A DNA stretch of 12,071 nucleotides, taken from assembly GCA_012727835.1 (NCBI GenBank), contig JAAYGE010000084.1, positions 1-12,071 on the forward strand, read 5' to 3'. The notes under the pieces were generated by a model. The model was given only the letters and a program-made list of their open reading frames with translations, made no database searches and was not told where the DNA came from. Shown piece after piece: positions 1-6,128 of the stretch (its first letter is position 1; each line of letters begins with the position of its first letter). The stretch comes from Bacillota bacterium. Lineage in GTDB: Bacteria > Bacillota_H > UBA994 > UBA5500. The position numbers and the translations under genes are program-made.

Positions 1-87
1 AGCGGTGGACATGCCTCGGAGCCCACCACAAGGCGAATGCGTTTGGTAGAAAATACGGAGTCAGATAAGGGGGAAGGCGAGAAATGA
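1..87 (+). CDS. C-terminal tail of an unidentified upstream gene (partial)
   Basis: The first reading frame is open from the window edge to a TGA at 85-87, giving 28 residues and ending in the hydrophilic stretch ENTESDKGEGEK. The TGA overlaps the spoIIP start as ATGA, the classic arrangement of translationally coupled operon genes, and this is the main reason to believe it is real. A second frame is also open, to a TAA at 66-68, so the choice is not certain. Too little is visible to name a family. A charged tail like this is common at the end of a membrane or accessory protein, but no function can be claimed. Confidence 0.45.
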   Translation, partial: SGGHASEPTTRRMRLVENTESDKGEGEK

Positions 88-1226
88 AGATGCTTAAGCG
101 CTTTTGCTTAATAGTACTCCTGCTGGCTGTTACGCTGACGACTAGCGGCAATATTGCTTGGGGAATGGAAGAAGAACTAGATGAGTTTGCCGACGGGCAA
201 TTTTGTACCGTCTATGATGAGGCCGACCCAAGCCAAATCATTTTTGTCACCGGGCGTTATGTCATGGTGGGCGACGAATATCAGACCGCCGATGATCGCC
301 TCTACCAGGTGGTGCGAGTTGAAGGTACAGATAAAGCCTATGCCCGCTTTGTTAAGCAAGTCGGATTAGAAGATTTGCGTGCCGATTTTGCCGATATCTT
401 GGCCGATATGCTGGCCAATAGGGTTACTGGTCCTAAAGATGTAACTGTGGGACTCTATCACACCCATAGTGATGAATCCTATGTGCCTACTGATGGAACC
501 AGCAGTATTCGAGGCAATGGGACTATTTATAAGGTGGGTAGTGCCATGGCTCAGGGCTTGGAAAGGGAGGGGGTAAAGGTAATTCATAGTCAGGCCCGCC
601 ATGACCCCCATGATACGGCCGCCTACAAACGATCCCGACGGACAGCTCAGGAACTCTTGCAGAAAGCGGACGCGGTGCTCGACGTTCATCGTGATGCGGT
701 GCCGGCTAGCCAGTACACGGGAGAAGTAAACGGAGAAAAAATGGTGTTGGTACAGCTGGTGGTGGGGCGTCAAAACCCCAACATGGCTGCTAACAAACAG
801 TTTGCGCAAGAAATAAAGGCAGCCACCGATAAACAGCATCCCGGGTTAGTAAAAGGAATCTTCTTTGCTCGTAGTGGTTATAACCAGGATTTGAGCCCCC
901 GCAACCTATTAGTAGAGGTGGGAACCCACAAGCAAAGTCGCAATGCAGCAGAAAAAAGTGCAAACCTTTTTGCCCAGTCCTATGCCCGTTACCTGACTGC
1001 TAGTACTGCTGGTAGCGTGGCAGGACAGAGACGAGAAGGGCAGGTAGGTACCCGCACCGCCTTCTGGCTAGGCGGGTTAGTCGTGTTGGGGGCTGCCATT
1101 TATATGTTCTTGAGCACTGGTAGTTGGGAAGAGTTGACAAGCAAGGTGCGCACTTTTACCACCCGTGAGTTTGGGGACCTGCTTGGTTCCCGCAGACCGG
1201 GCGATAAGGATGGGGGAGGGCGCTAA
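84..1226 (+). CDS. spoIIP: Stage II sporulation protein P, peptidoglycan amidase/endopeptidase
   Basis: SpoIIP works with SpoIID and SpoIIM to degrade septal peptidoglycan and drive forespore engulfment. The 380-residue product has an N-terminal hydrophobic segment (about residues 5-20, export signal or anchor), a spacer, and the zinc amidase domain (about 118-305). Visible motifs are YHTHSDESY at 125-133 (metal-ligand histidine region), DVHRDA at 200-205 and LLVEVGTHKQS at 275-285 with the catalytic-type glutamate E278. A second hydrophobic helix at about 326-344 is followed by a basic 35-residue tail, so the protein looks anchored at its C-terminus as well. B. subtilis SpoIIP, as I know it, has only the N-terminal segment. 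The start is ATG at 84, with GGGGGAAGG at 69-77 seven bases upstream; Met3 is a less well spaced alternative. It overlaps the preceding frame by ATGA and is followed two bases later by the next gene. Confidence 0.93.
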   Translation: MKMLKRFCLIVLLLAVTLTTSGNIAWGMEEELDEFADGQFCTVYDEADPSQIIFVTGRYVMVGDEYQTADDRLYQVVRVEGTDKAYARFVKQVGLEDLRADFADILADMLANRVTGPKDVTVGLYHTHSDESYVPTDGTSSIRGNGTIYKVGSAMAQGLEREGVKVIHSQARHDPHDTAAYKRSRRTAQELLQKADAVLDVHRDAVPASQYTGEVNGEKMVLVQLVVGRQNPNMAANKQFAQEIKAATDKQHPGLVKGIFFARSGYNQDLSPRNLLVEVGTHKQSRNAAEKSANLFAQSYARYLTASTAGSVAGQRREGQVGTRTAFWLGGLVVLGAAIYMFLSTGSWEELTSKVRTFTTREFGDLLGSRRPGDKDGGGR

Positions 1227-1228
1227 TA

Positions 1229-1615
1229 GTGCGACGTTTATCTGTATTTCATAGCCGTTTAGGGGCGGCCGCATTAGCAGCCGCCCTGTATTACTCTTTT
1301 GGGGCACCCGGCCAAGCGGAACTTTTATTCAATCTGCGCCGATTGCTAGCCGAAGGCCTGAAACCGCGGGCTTTTATATCCTCTGATGAAGCCGTATTAG
1401 CAATTGCCGATAGAAGAAGGCCTGCTGTATTACAAAGAGCCATTAGCAATGTGGTTGGTTGCTTGCGGCCCCAGGTGGAGATTTGCTTTTATTCTCTTGA
1501 GGAAAGGGAAGGGCTATTGCTATGGCCGGGTGTTTGGCTTCTAGGGCGGGGCCTATTGCCTAATAGACTGGCAATGGCCCTTGCCCAATACATATGGGAT
1601 GGAGTGAAAAAATAA
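1229..1615 (+). CDS. Small hypothetical protein, possibly a divergent DUF3189 paralogue
   Basis: I do not recognise this 128-residue protein outright. It starts at GTG 1229, with GGGGGAGGG at 1212-1220 inside the end of spoIIP, and lies two bases after the spoIIP stop, so it is co-transcribed. The N-terminus (strand-like RLSVFHS, then an alanine-rich helix at 11-25) could be mistaken for a signal peptide. It parallels the start of the next gene product, however: HSRLGAAALAAALYYSFGAP here against GGAHSSVTAAALHLGHLP there. The ends also match in pattern, with GLLPNRLAMALAQY and a final VKK here against GLIRFGRPLAAWGIAKSY and a later LVKK there. I infer a degenerate tandem copy of the DUF3189 fold, but identity is too low to be sure by eye. 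The middle (45-100) shows no motif. Confidence 0.75.
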   Translation: MRRLSVFHSRLGAAALAAALYYSFGAPGQAELLFNLRRLLAEGLKPRAFISSDEAVLAIADRRRPAVLQRAISNVVGCLRPQVEICFYSLEEREGLLLWPGVWLLGRGLLPNRLAMALAQYIWDGVKK

Positions 1616-1623
1616 GGAGGAGG
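1616..1623 (+). promoter_or_regulatory. Ribosome binding site that fixes the CTG start of the DUF3189 gene
   Basis: GGAGGAGG lies directly after the preceding stop codon and five bases before CTG at 1629. No ATG, GTG or TTG occurs in frame between the upstream in-frame TGA (1605-1607) and residue 22 of the protein. This site therefore supports the non-standard start. Confidence 0.8.
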
Positions 1624-1628
1624 AAAAT

Positions 1629-2105
1629 CTGAAAATAATCTATTTCTGTTGGGGTGGCGCCCATTCCTCAGTAACGGCAGCCGCCCTCCATTTGGGGCAT
1701 TTGCCTATAGAGCGGACCGCGTCGCCGGCTGAAATTCTGGCTGCTCCTAGGTTTGATACGGCTAGCAATGCGGACATGGGGCGACTCTTCTTCATGGGCC
1801 AAGATGAGGCGGGTAATGAGGTATATACCTTAGCCCTCGGTGGAGGGCATAAACACATGAAACATGCGGTAAGTATGGCGCTGCAGGTGGTAGGGGTAGA
1901 TAAGGGGGAATACCGGTTAGTAAATTGCCTCCCCTGTGTAAACCTGGCAACTAGGATTGGTGGTTTTTCCTCCCGTAGCTTGGGATTGATACGCTTTGGT
2001 AGACCCCTTGCGGCCTGGGGCATCGCGAAAAGCTATAGTAATTATCAGCAATTGGTGAAGAAAGTGCGCCGTTCCCTAGCTCAAGATGCCACCTTTCTTG
2101 ACTAG
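1629..2105 (+). CDS. DUF3189 family protein, CTG start
   Basis: This is a 158-residue protein of the uncharacterised DUF3189 family, found in spore-forming Firmicutes. The family hallmark is the N-terminal strand and glycine turn: KIIYFCWGGAHSSVTAAA at residues 2-19, followed by HLGHLP. Later motifs are GGGHKHMKHAV (71-81), a CLPC pair (C100, C103) and RFGRPLAAWGIAKSY (122-136). The first conventional start, TTG at 1692, would remove the whole signature, whereas CTG at 1629 preserves it and sits five bases after a perfect Shine-Dalgarno sequence. Rare non-AUG initiation, or a sequence error changing an ATG/TTG, are the two explanations. Function is unknown; the glycine-rich turn after the first strand could bind a phosphate or nucleotide, but that is a guess. 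Its place beside spoIIP suggests a sporulation role. Confidence 0.85.
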   Translation: MKIIYFCWGGAHSSVTAAALHLGHLPIERTASPAEILAAPRFDTASNADMGRLFFMGQDEAGNEVYTLALGGGHKHMKHAVSMALQVVGVDKGEYRLVNCLPCVNLATRIGGFSSRSLGLIRFGRPLAAWGIAKSYSNYQQLVKKVRRSLAQDATFLD

Positions 2106-2197
2106 GCACCGCCCTTATAGGATAATTGACATAGTTATCAACTCGTTTAACCGTTGCCAGTTGAGCACCCTTTGCTTGACTGGCCTCTTATTATGGC

Positions 2198-2204
2198 AAG
2201 GAGG
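2198..2204 (+). promoter_or_regulatory. Ribosome binding site deciding the DUF512 gene start
   Basis: AAGGAGG lies four bases before GTG 2209 and ten before GTG 2215. No good site precedes the ATG at 2086, which would add a 41-residue leader unlike the family and overlap the DUF3189 gene. A start at 2209 or 2215 brings the protein straight into its PDZ domain. Confidence 0.75.
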
Positions 2205-2208
2205 ACCA

Positions 2209-3528
2209 GTGCCAGTGGCAAGAATAATAGAAATTGTTCCCGACTCTATTGCGGACCAGCTTGGCATCAAGCCGGGTTCTACTTTGATTAAGCTAAATGG
2301 CCAGGACATAGTTGATATTTTAGATTATAGATTGGCCCTAGCTAGTGAGCAGCTTACGCTCACTCTCCTGGATGACACACAAGAGTTATGGGAAGTGGAG
2401 ATAGAAAAAGAATACGGTGAAGATATCGGCTTAGTGTTTGAGCATCCGACAATAGCACCGCTCAAGAATTGTAAAAATAATTGTCTCTTTTGTTTCGTTG
2501 CCCAGTTGCCTACAGGGGTGCGACGCACCCTCCGGGTAAAGGATGATGACTACCGTTTGTCGGCTTTTCATGGTAGCTTTGTCACTTTGACCAATATGGC
2601 GGAGGACGACTGGGAGCGTCTATTAACGAAAAGGCCCAGTCCCCTTTATATATCAGTGCATACTACCAATGGGCCCTTACGAGAAAAACTTATGCGCAAT
2701 CCGCAAGCCGGTCGTATCTTGGAGCAGTTGCGTACCCTGGCGGATCATCACATAGAAATGCATTGTCAAATTGTGCTGGTCCCCGGAATCAACGACGGTG
2801 CGGAGCTGGAGCGTACAGTTCATGACTTGTTATCCTTGTGGCCGGCGGTTCAGTCGGTGGCGGTGGTGCCGGTGGGTTTGACTGGGCACCGGGAAAAATT
2901 GCCTCCCCTGCGTCGGGTTAACCGGCAGGAGGCGAGGGCGGTTATCGATAGTCTAATGCCGCTGGCCCGTAGGGCAAAGCGTAAGTTAGGCGTATCCTTC
3001 GTCTATTTGGCCGATGAATTCTTTCTGCAAGCCGGCAGTGAAGTGCCGCCACGTAACTATTATGACGATTTCCCTCAGATTGAGAATGGAATTGGTCTAA
3101 CGCGTCTGTTGCTTGATGACATTAAAAGGTGCACCAGGAATCTGCCTAAGCGATTATCTCGTCGCCGACGAGTAATTTGGGTAACGGGCACGCTGGCTGC
3201 CCCGCTATTGCAAGCCATAGCCCAGCAGTTAAATCGTATAGAAGGATTATGGGTTGACGTCTGTCCAGTGCCCAACCGTTTTCTGGGAGAGTCGGGGACG
3301 GTGGCTGGCTTACTCAGTGGGCGAGACATTTTTGCCACCTTGCAATCTTTCGATTTGGATGGGGCGCGAATATTGATTCCAGAGGTAGCTTTGCGTACAA
3401 CTGAACGAGACTTTTTGGATGACTTTACCTTCTTAGAGCTACAACAGGCACTACCCCAGGCTGAGGTAATTGCCACGCCCACCGATGGACAAGCTTTAAT
3501 AGATAACACCATAGGAGGGGAGGTATAG
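2209..3528 (+). CDS. PDZ-radical SAM-DUF512 family iron-sulfur protein
   Basis: The 439-residue protein matches the DUF512 family of putative FeS oxidoreductases. An N-terminal PDZ-like domain (residues about 4-65, VARIIEIVPDSIADQLGI then KPGSTLIKLNGQD) is followed by a radical SAM core whose cluster ligands are C88, C92 and C95 in CKNNCLFCF. After that come FHGSFVTLTN, SVHTTNGPLRE and MRNPQAG, and a C-terminal DUF512 domain ending in a conserved-looking ILIPEVALRT segment. Radical SAM chemistry is expected from the CxxxCxxC motif, but the substrate is unknown. The family is widely conserved in Clostridia and Cyanobacteria. It lies about 100 bases after the DUF3189 gene and three bases before der, so it is probably co-expressed with the GTPase. 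The start is GTG 2209 (GTG 2215 is possible); I see no convincing promoter in 2106-2197. Confidence 0.9.
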   Translation: MPVARIIEIVPDSIADQLGIKPGSTLIKLNGQDIVDILDYRLALASEQLTLTLLDDTQELWEVEIEKEYGEDIGLVFEHPTIAPLKNCKNNCLFCFVAQLPTGVRRTLRVKDDDYRLSAFHGSFVTLTNMAEDDWERLLTKRPSPLYISVHTTNGPLREKLMRNPQAGRILEQLRTLADHHIEMHCQIVLVPGINDGAELERTVHDLLSLWPAVQSVAVVPVGLTGHREKLPPLRRVNRQEARAVIDSLMPLARRAKRKLGVSFVYLADEFFLQAGSEVPPRNYYDDFPQIENGIGLTRLLLDDIKRCTRNLPKRLSRRRRVIWVTGTLAAPLLQAIAQQLNRIEGLWVDVCPVPNRFLGESGTVAGLLSGRDIFATLQSFDLDGARILIPEVALRTTERDFLDDFTFLELQQALPQAEVIATPTDGQALIDNTIGGEV

Positions 3529-3531
3529 ACG

Positions 3532-4845
3532 GTGTCAATTGTGGCCGGTGTTGGTAGGCCCAACGTGGGCAAATCAACCCTTTTTAACTATTTGGCCGGT
3601 AGACGTTTAGCGATTGTGGAAGACGTGCCGGGAGTGACGCGCGATCGACTCTATGCGGATGTGCACTGGCTCAACCACGAGTTTACCCTAGTGGACACCG
3701 GGGGGTTGGAAATAAATGCGACTGATGAGATGACCACCTATATTCGCAAGCAGGCGGAAATCGCTATCCGAGAAGCCGATGTAATTCTATTTGTGGTTGA
3801 TGGGCGGCAAGGTCTAACCGGCTTGGATGAGGATGTGGCCCAGGTCTTGCGGGGCACGCAGAAACCTATAATCGTAGCAGTCAACAAAATCGACCACCCT
3901 AACCTGGAAGCCCATGTGGCCGAATTTTACCAGCTGGGGTTGCCCCATGTGCTTAGCGTCTCGGCAGCCAATGGACTGGGCATTGGGGACCTATTAGATC
4001 TAATTGTTGACCTTTTACCCGCCAAGGAAGCCGTTGAAGATGAGGATGACTTAACCCGAGTGGCGGTAATCGGCAAACCCAATACGGGTAAGTCATCGCT
4101 TGTAAACGCCTTGTTAGGACAAGAGCGAGTCATTGTCAGTGACATACCGGGCACAACCCGCGATGCGGTAGATACTCCGATTACAATCGGCGACGAAAAT
4201 TATGTGCTTATCGATACAGCAGGCTTGCGACGCCGTAGTAAGGTGGAAGAAGAAATTGAGCGTTATAGCGGGCTGCGTTCCATACGGGCTATCGAGCGCT
4301 CGGACATTGTCCTAATGGTGATTGATGCCGCCGAAGGAGTCACCGAGCAAGACAAGAAAATTGTAGGTATTGCCCATAACCGGGGCAAGGGGATAATTCT
4401 GGTTGTCAACAAGTGGGATTTGATAGAGAAGGACCATAGAACAGCCAACCGATTTACCGAAGAGATTAAGAGCGAACTCAGCTTTGTTGATTATGCCCCC
4501 ATTATTTTTATATCGGCTAAAACGGGGCAGCGGGTACATCGGATATTCGACTTGGTTAAACAAGTCAACGAGCAGCGTCATTTGCGGATTTCCACCAACG
4601 CCCTCAACGAGCTGATTCTACAGGCCACCATGGTTACCCCTACCCCTACCGAGAGGGGTAAAAGACTACGTATTTACTATGCTACCCAATCGGGCATCAA
4701 ACCACCAACCTTTGTATTTTTTGTCAATGATCCGGAGCTAATGCATTTTTCCTATCAACGTTTTCTAGAAAACACCTTGCGGAAAGCTATGGGCTTTGTT
4801 GGTACACCTATTCGCTTTTATATACGAAAGAGGCGAGAGGATTGA
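3532..4845 (+). CDS. der: Ribosome biogenesis GTPase Der (EngA)
   Basis: Der is an essential tandem-domain GTPase that acts in maturation of the 50S ribosomal subunit. The 437 residues are the usual length. The first G domain has GRPNVGKS (8-15), DTGG (55-58) and NKID (118-121). The second has GKPNTGKS (181-188), DTAG (228-231) and NKWD (293-296). A KH-like RNA-binding domain fills about 350-437. The GTG start at 3532 follows GGAGGGGAGG (3514-3523) and lies three bases after the DUF512 stop. A second GTG at 3541 would leave only three residues before the P-loop and is less likely. The first P-loop is preceded by VAGVGRP rather than the common VAIVGRP, a mild change outside the nucleotide-binding residues. 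Confidence 0.98.
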   Translation: MSIVAGVGRPNVGKSTLFNYLAGRRLAIVEDVPGVTRDRLYADVHWLNHEFTLVDTGGLEINATDEMTTYIRKQAEIAIREADVILFVVDGRQGLTGLDEDVAQVLRGTQKPIIVAVNKIDHPNLEAHVAEFYQLGLPHVLSVSAANGLGIGDLLDLIVDLLPAKEAVEDEDDLTRVAVIGKPNTGKSSLVNALLGQERVIVSDIPGTTRDAVDTPITIGDENYVLIDTAGLRRRSKVEEEIERYSGLRSIRAIERSDIVLMVIDAAEGVTEQDKKIVGIAHNRGKGIILVVNKWDLIEKDHRTANRFTEEIKSELSFVDYAPIIFISAKTGQRVHRIFDLVKQVNEQRHLRISTNALNELILQATMVTPTPTERGKRLRIYYATQSGIKPPTFVFFVNDPELMHFSYQRFLENTLRKAMGFVGTPIRFYIRKRRED

Positions 4846-4861
4846 GAGGAGGGGTAACAGG

Positions 4862-5902
4862 ATGGCCACCAGAGCGGCAGCGGTGATTGGCGCAGGTAGC
4901 TGGGGCACGGCGTTGGCTGCGCGTGTTCTTAGCCACAACTTTGACCGTGTCACCATCTGGAGTCGACGGGATAAGTTGGCTTTAGCCATTAACGAAGAAC
5001 GAGAAAACAAAAAGTACTTACCGGGAGTAGCCATTCCTCCCCATGTGGTGGCTACTTCTTCCTTAATAGAAGCTACACAAGGCCAAGATTTGTTAGTTTT
5101 CGCTATTCCTTCTGCCCATTTGCGGGAGGTGCTGAAGAAAGTAGCTCCCTTACTAAGCACACCGGTTGATATTGTAAATACGGCTAAGGGTTTTGAGCCT
5201 AACACCTTACAACGTCTGTCTGAGGTTATTGAAGAAGAAATCGGTTCCAAAGCCCGTTCCATAGGAGTATTATCGGGTCCTAACCATGCGGAAGAGGTGG
5301 GGCAGGACATGCCATCGGCTAGTGTTGTTAGCAGTGTGGACCGGGATGCTGCCCAGCGATTGCAGGACGCCTTCTTTACGCCGAATTTTCGGGTTTATAC
5401 CAATCACGATATTATCGGTGTGGAACTGGGGGGCGCTTTAAAGAACATTATAGCCCTAGCGGCGGGTATCGCCGACGGCATGGGCTTTGGTGATAACACT
5501 AAAGCCATGCTGATCACTCGGGGCCTAGGGGAAGTGGTCCGTCTGGGGGTGTGTTTAGGGGCTGATCCTCGCACCTTTGCGGGCCTTTCGGGCATAGGTG
5601 ATTTGATTGCCACCTGTACCAGCAAACATAGTCGTAACTGGAACGCGGGCTTTAAAATTGGCCAGGGACAAACGCTAAAGGAAGTGACCGGAGGTACCCA
5701 TATGGTAATTGAGGGTGCTTTTGCTACGCAGGCCACATATAAGCTGGCCCAGCGACATAAAGTAGAAATGCCGCTGACCGAAGCCCTCTACCGAGTATTG
5801 TTTGCTGACCAGGAACCACGGGTGACTTTAGTAGAGATGATGAACCGGGTAAGGAAACACGAATATGAGGATCTAGAGTTTGTAAATAGGGAGAAGCAAT
5901 AA
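4862..5902 (+). CDS. gpsA: Glycerol-3-phosphate dehydrogenase [NAD(P)+]
   Basis: GpsA reduces dihydroxyacetone phosphate to sn-glycerol-3-phosphate, the backbone for membrane phospholipids. The 346-residue product has the NAD(P)-binding turn GAGSWG (10-15), NTAKGFE, LSGPNHAEEV and the catalytic lysine K194 in GALKNIIALAAGIADGMG. These are followed by DNTKAMLITRGL and GLSGIGD (241-247). The start at ATG 4862 follows AGAGGAGGGG (4845-4854) and gives the normal N-terminus. The frame is open back to 4796, but that extension overlaps der and has no family counterpart. It lies 16 bases after der and ends 10 bases before a strong terminator, so it is the last gene of the left operon. Many Clostridia carry plsY between der and gpsA; that gene is not here. 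Confidence 0.97.
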   Translation: MATRAAAVIGAGSWGTALAARVLSHNFDRVTIWSRRDKLALAINEERENKKYLPGVAIPPHVVATSSLIEATQGQDLLVFAIPSAHLREVLKKVAPLLSTPVDIVNTAKGFEPNTLQRLSEVIEEEIGSKARSIGVLSGPNHAEEVGQDMPSASVVSSVDRDAAQRLQDAFFTPNFRVYTNHDIIGVELGGALKNIIALAAGIADGMGFGDNTKAMLITRGLGEVVRLGVCLGADPRTFAGLSGIGDLIATCTSKHSRNWNAGFKIGQGQTLKEVTGGTHMVIEGAFATQATYKLAQRHKVEMPLTEALYRVLFADQEPRVTLVEMMNRVRKHEYEDLEFVNREKQ

Positions 5903-5912
5903 ACAGAGACTT

Positions 5913-5943
5913 AGCACTCCACTAGGATGGAGTGCTTTTTTTA
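5913..5943 (+). terminator. Intrinsic terminator after gpsA
   Basis: A perfect 9-bp stem, AGCACTCCA (5913-5921) with TGGAGTGCT (5928-5936), encloses the six-base loop CTAGGA. The last stem base begins a run of seven T residues. It ends the transcript that includes der and gpsA. Confidence 0.95.
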
Positions 5944-5967
5944 TTGTGCAGCTTTAATCGTTATCAG

Positions 5968-5996
5968 GCATATCGCCTGCGCCTTTTCATATATAT
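5968..5996 (+). promoter_or_regulatory. Candidate sigma-E promoter for spoIVA
   Basis: GCATATC (5968-5974) resembles the sigma-E -35 element. It is separated by 13 bases from CATATATAT (5988-5996), which partly matches the CATACA-T type -10 element (five of eight positions). spoIVA is a sigma-E gene in Bacillus subtilis, which supports the reading. The start point would fall near 6003, giving a leader of about 125 bases. The -10 match is imperfect and AT-rich sequence could match by chance. Confidence 0.4.
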
Positions 5997-6078
5997 GTAC
6001 TAGCCAAGCTGTGCCCGGGTTTAAGGAAAACAAGCTCACCTTGAACTAAGAATTTCGAGTGGAAATGCCGGGCGGGTC

Positions 6079-6104
6079 GAGAGATCGCTATCGATCGACG
6101 TCTC
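6079..6104 (+). other. Hairpin in the spoIVA leader
   Basis: GATCG (6083-6087) and CGATC (6092-6096) pair around the loop CTAT. The flanking GAGA (6079-6082) and TCTC (6101-6104) can extend the stem across a four-base bulge GACG. The hairpin ends nine bases before the spoIVA Shine-Dalgarno sequence at 6113-6120. Further upstream, GCCCGG (6013-6018) could pair with CCGGGC (6068-6073). The leader may be folded, but I recognise no riboswitch class. Confidence 0.35.
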
Positions 6105-6128
6105 AGGCAAAAAAGGAGGGAGAACCCT

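Noticed and set aside
2126..2154. TTGACA at 2126-2131 as a promoter for the DUF512 gene
   Set aside because: The -35 box is perfect but no TATAAT-like box lies 16-18 bases downstream.
2086..2208. N-terminal extension of the DUF512 protein from ATG 2086
   Set aside because: It overlaps the end of the DUF3189 gene, lacks a good ribosome binding site and precedes the PDZ domain with 41 residues unlike the family, whereas GTG 2209 has AAGGAGG just upstream.
4796..4861. Upstream start for gpsA inside der
   Set aside because: The extension lies within the der coding region and has no homologous N-terminus; ATG 4862 has a strong ribosome binding site and begins directly before the Rossmann fold.
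6100..6120. Glycine-riboswitch-like TCTCAGGCAAAA string in the spoIVA leader
   Set aside because: Only the terminal string resembles that class; the conserved core and paired aptamer elements are absent.
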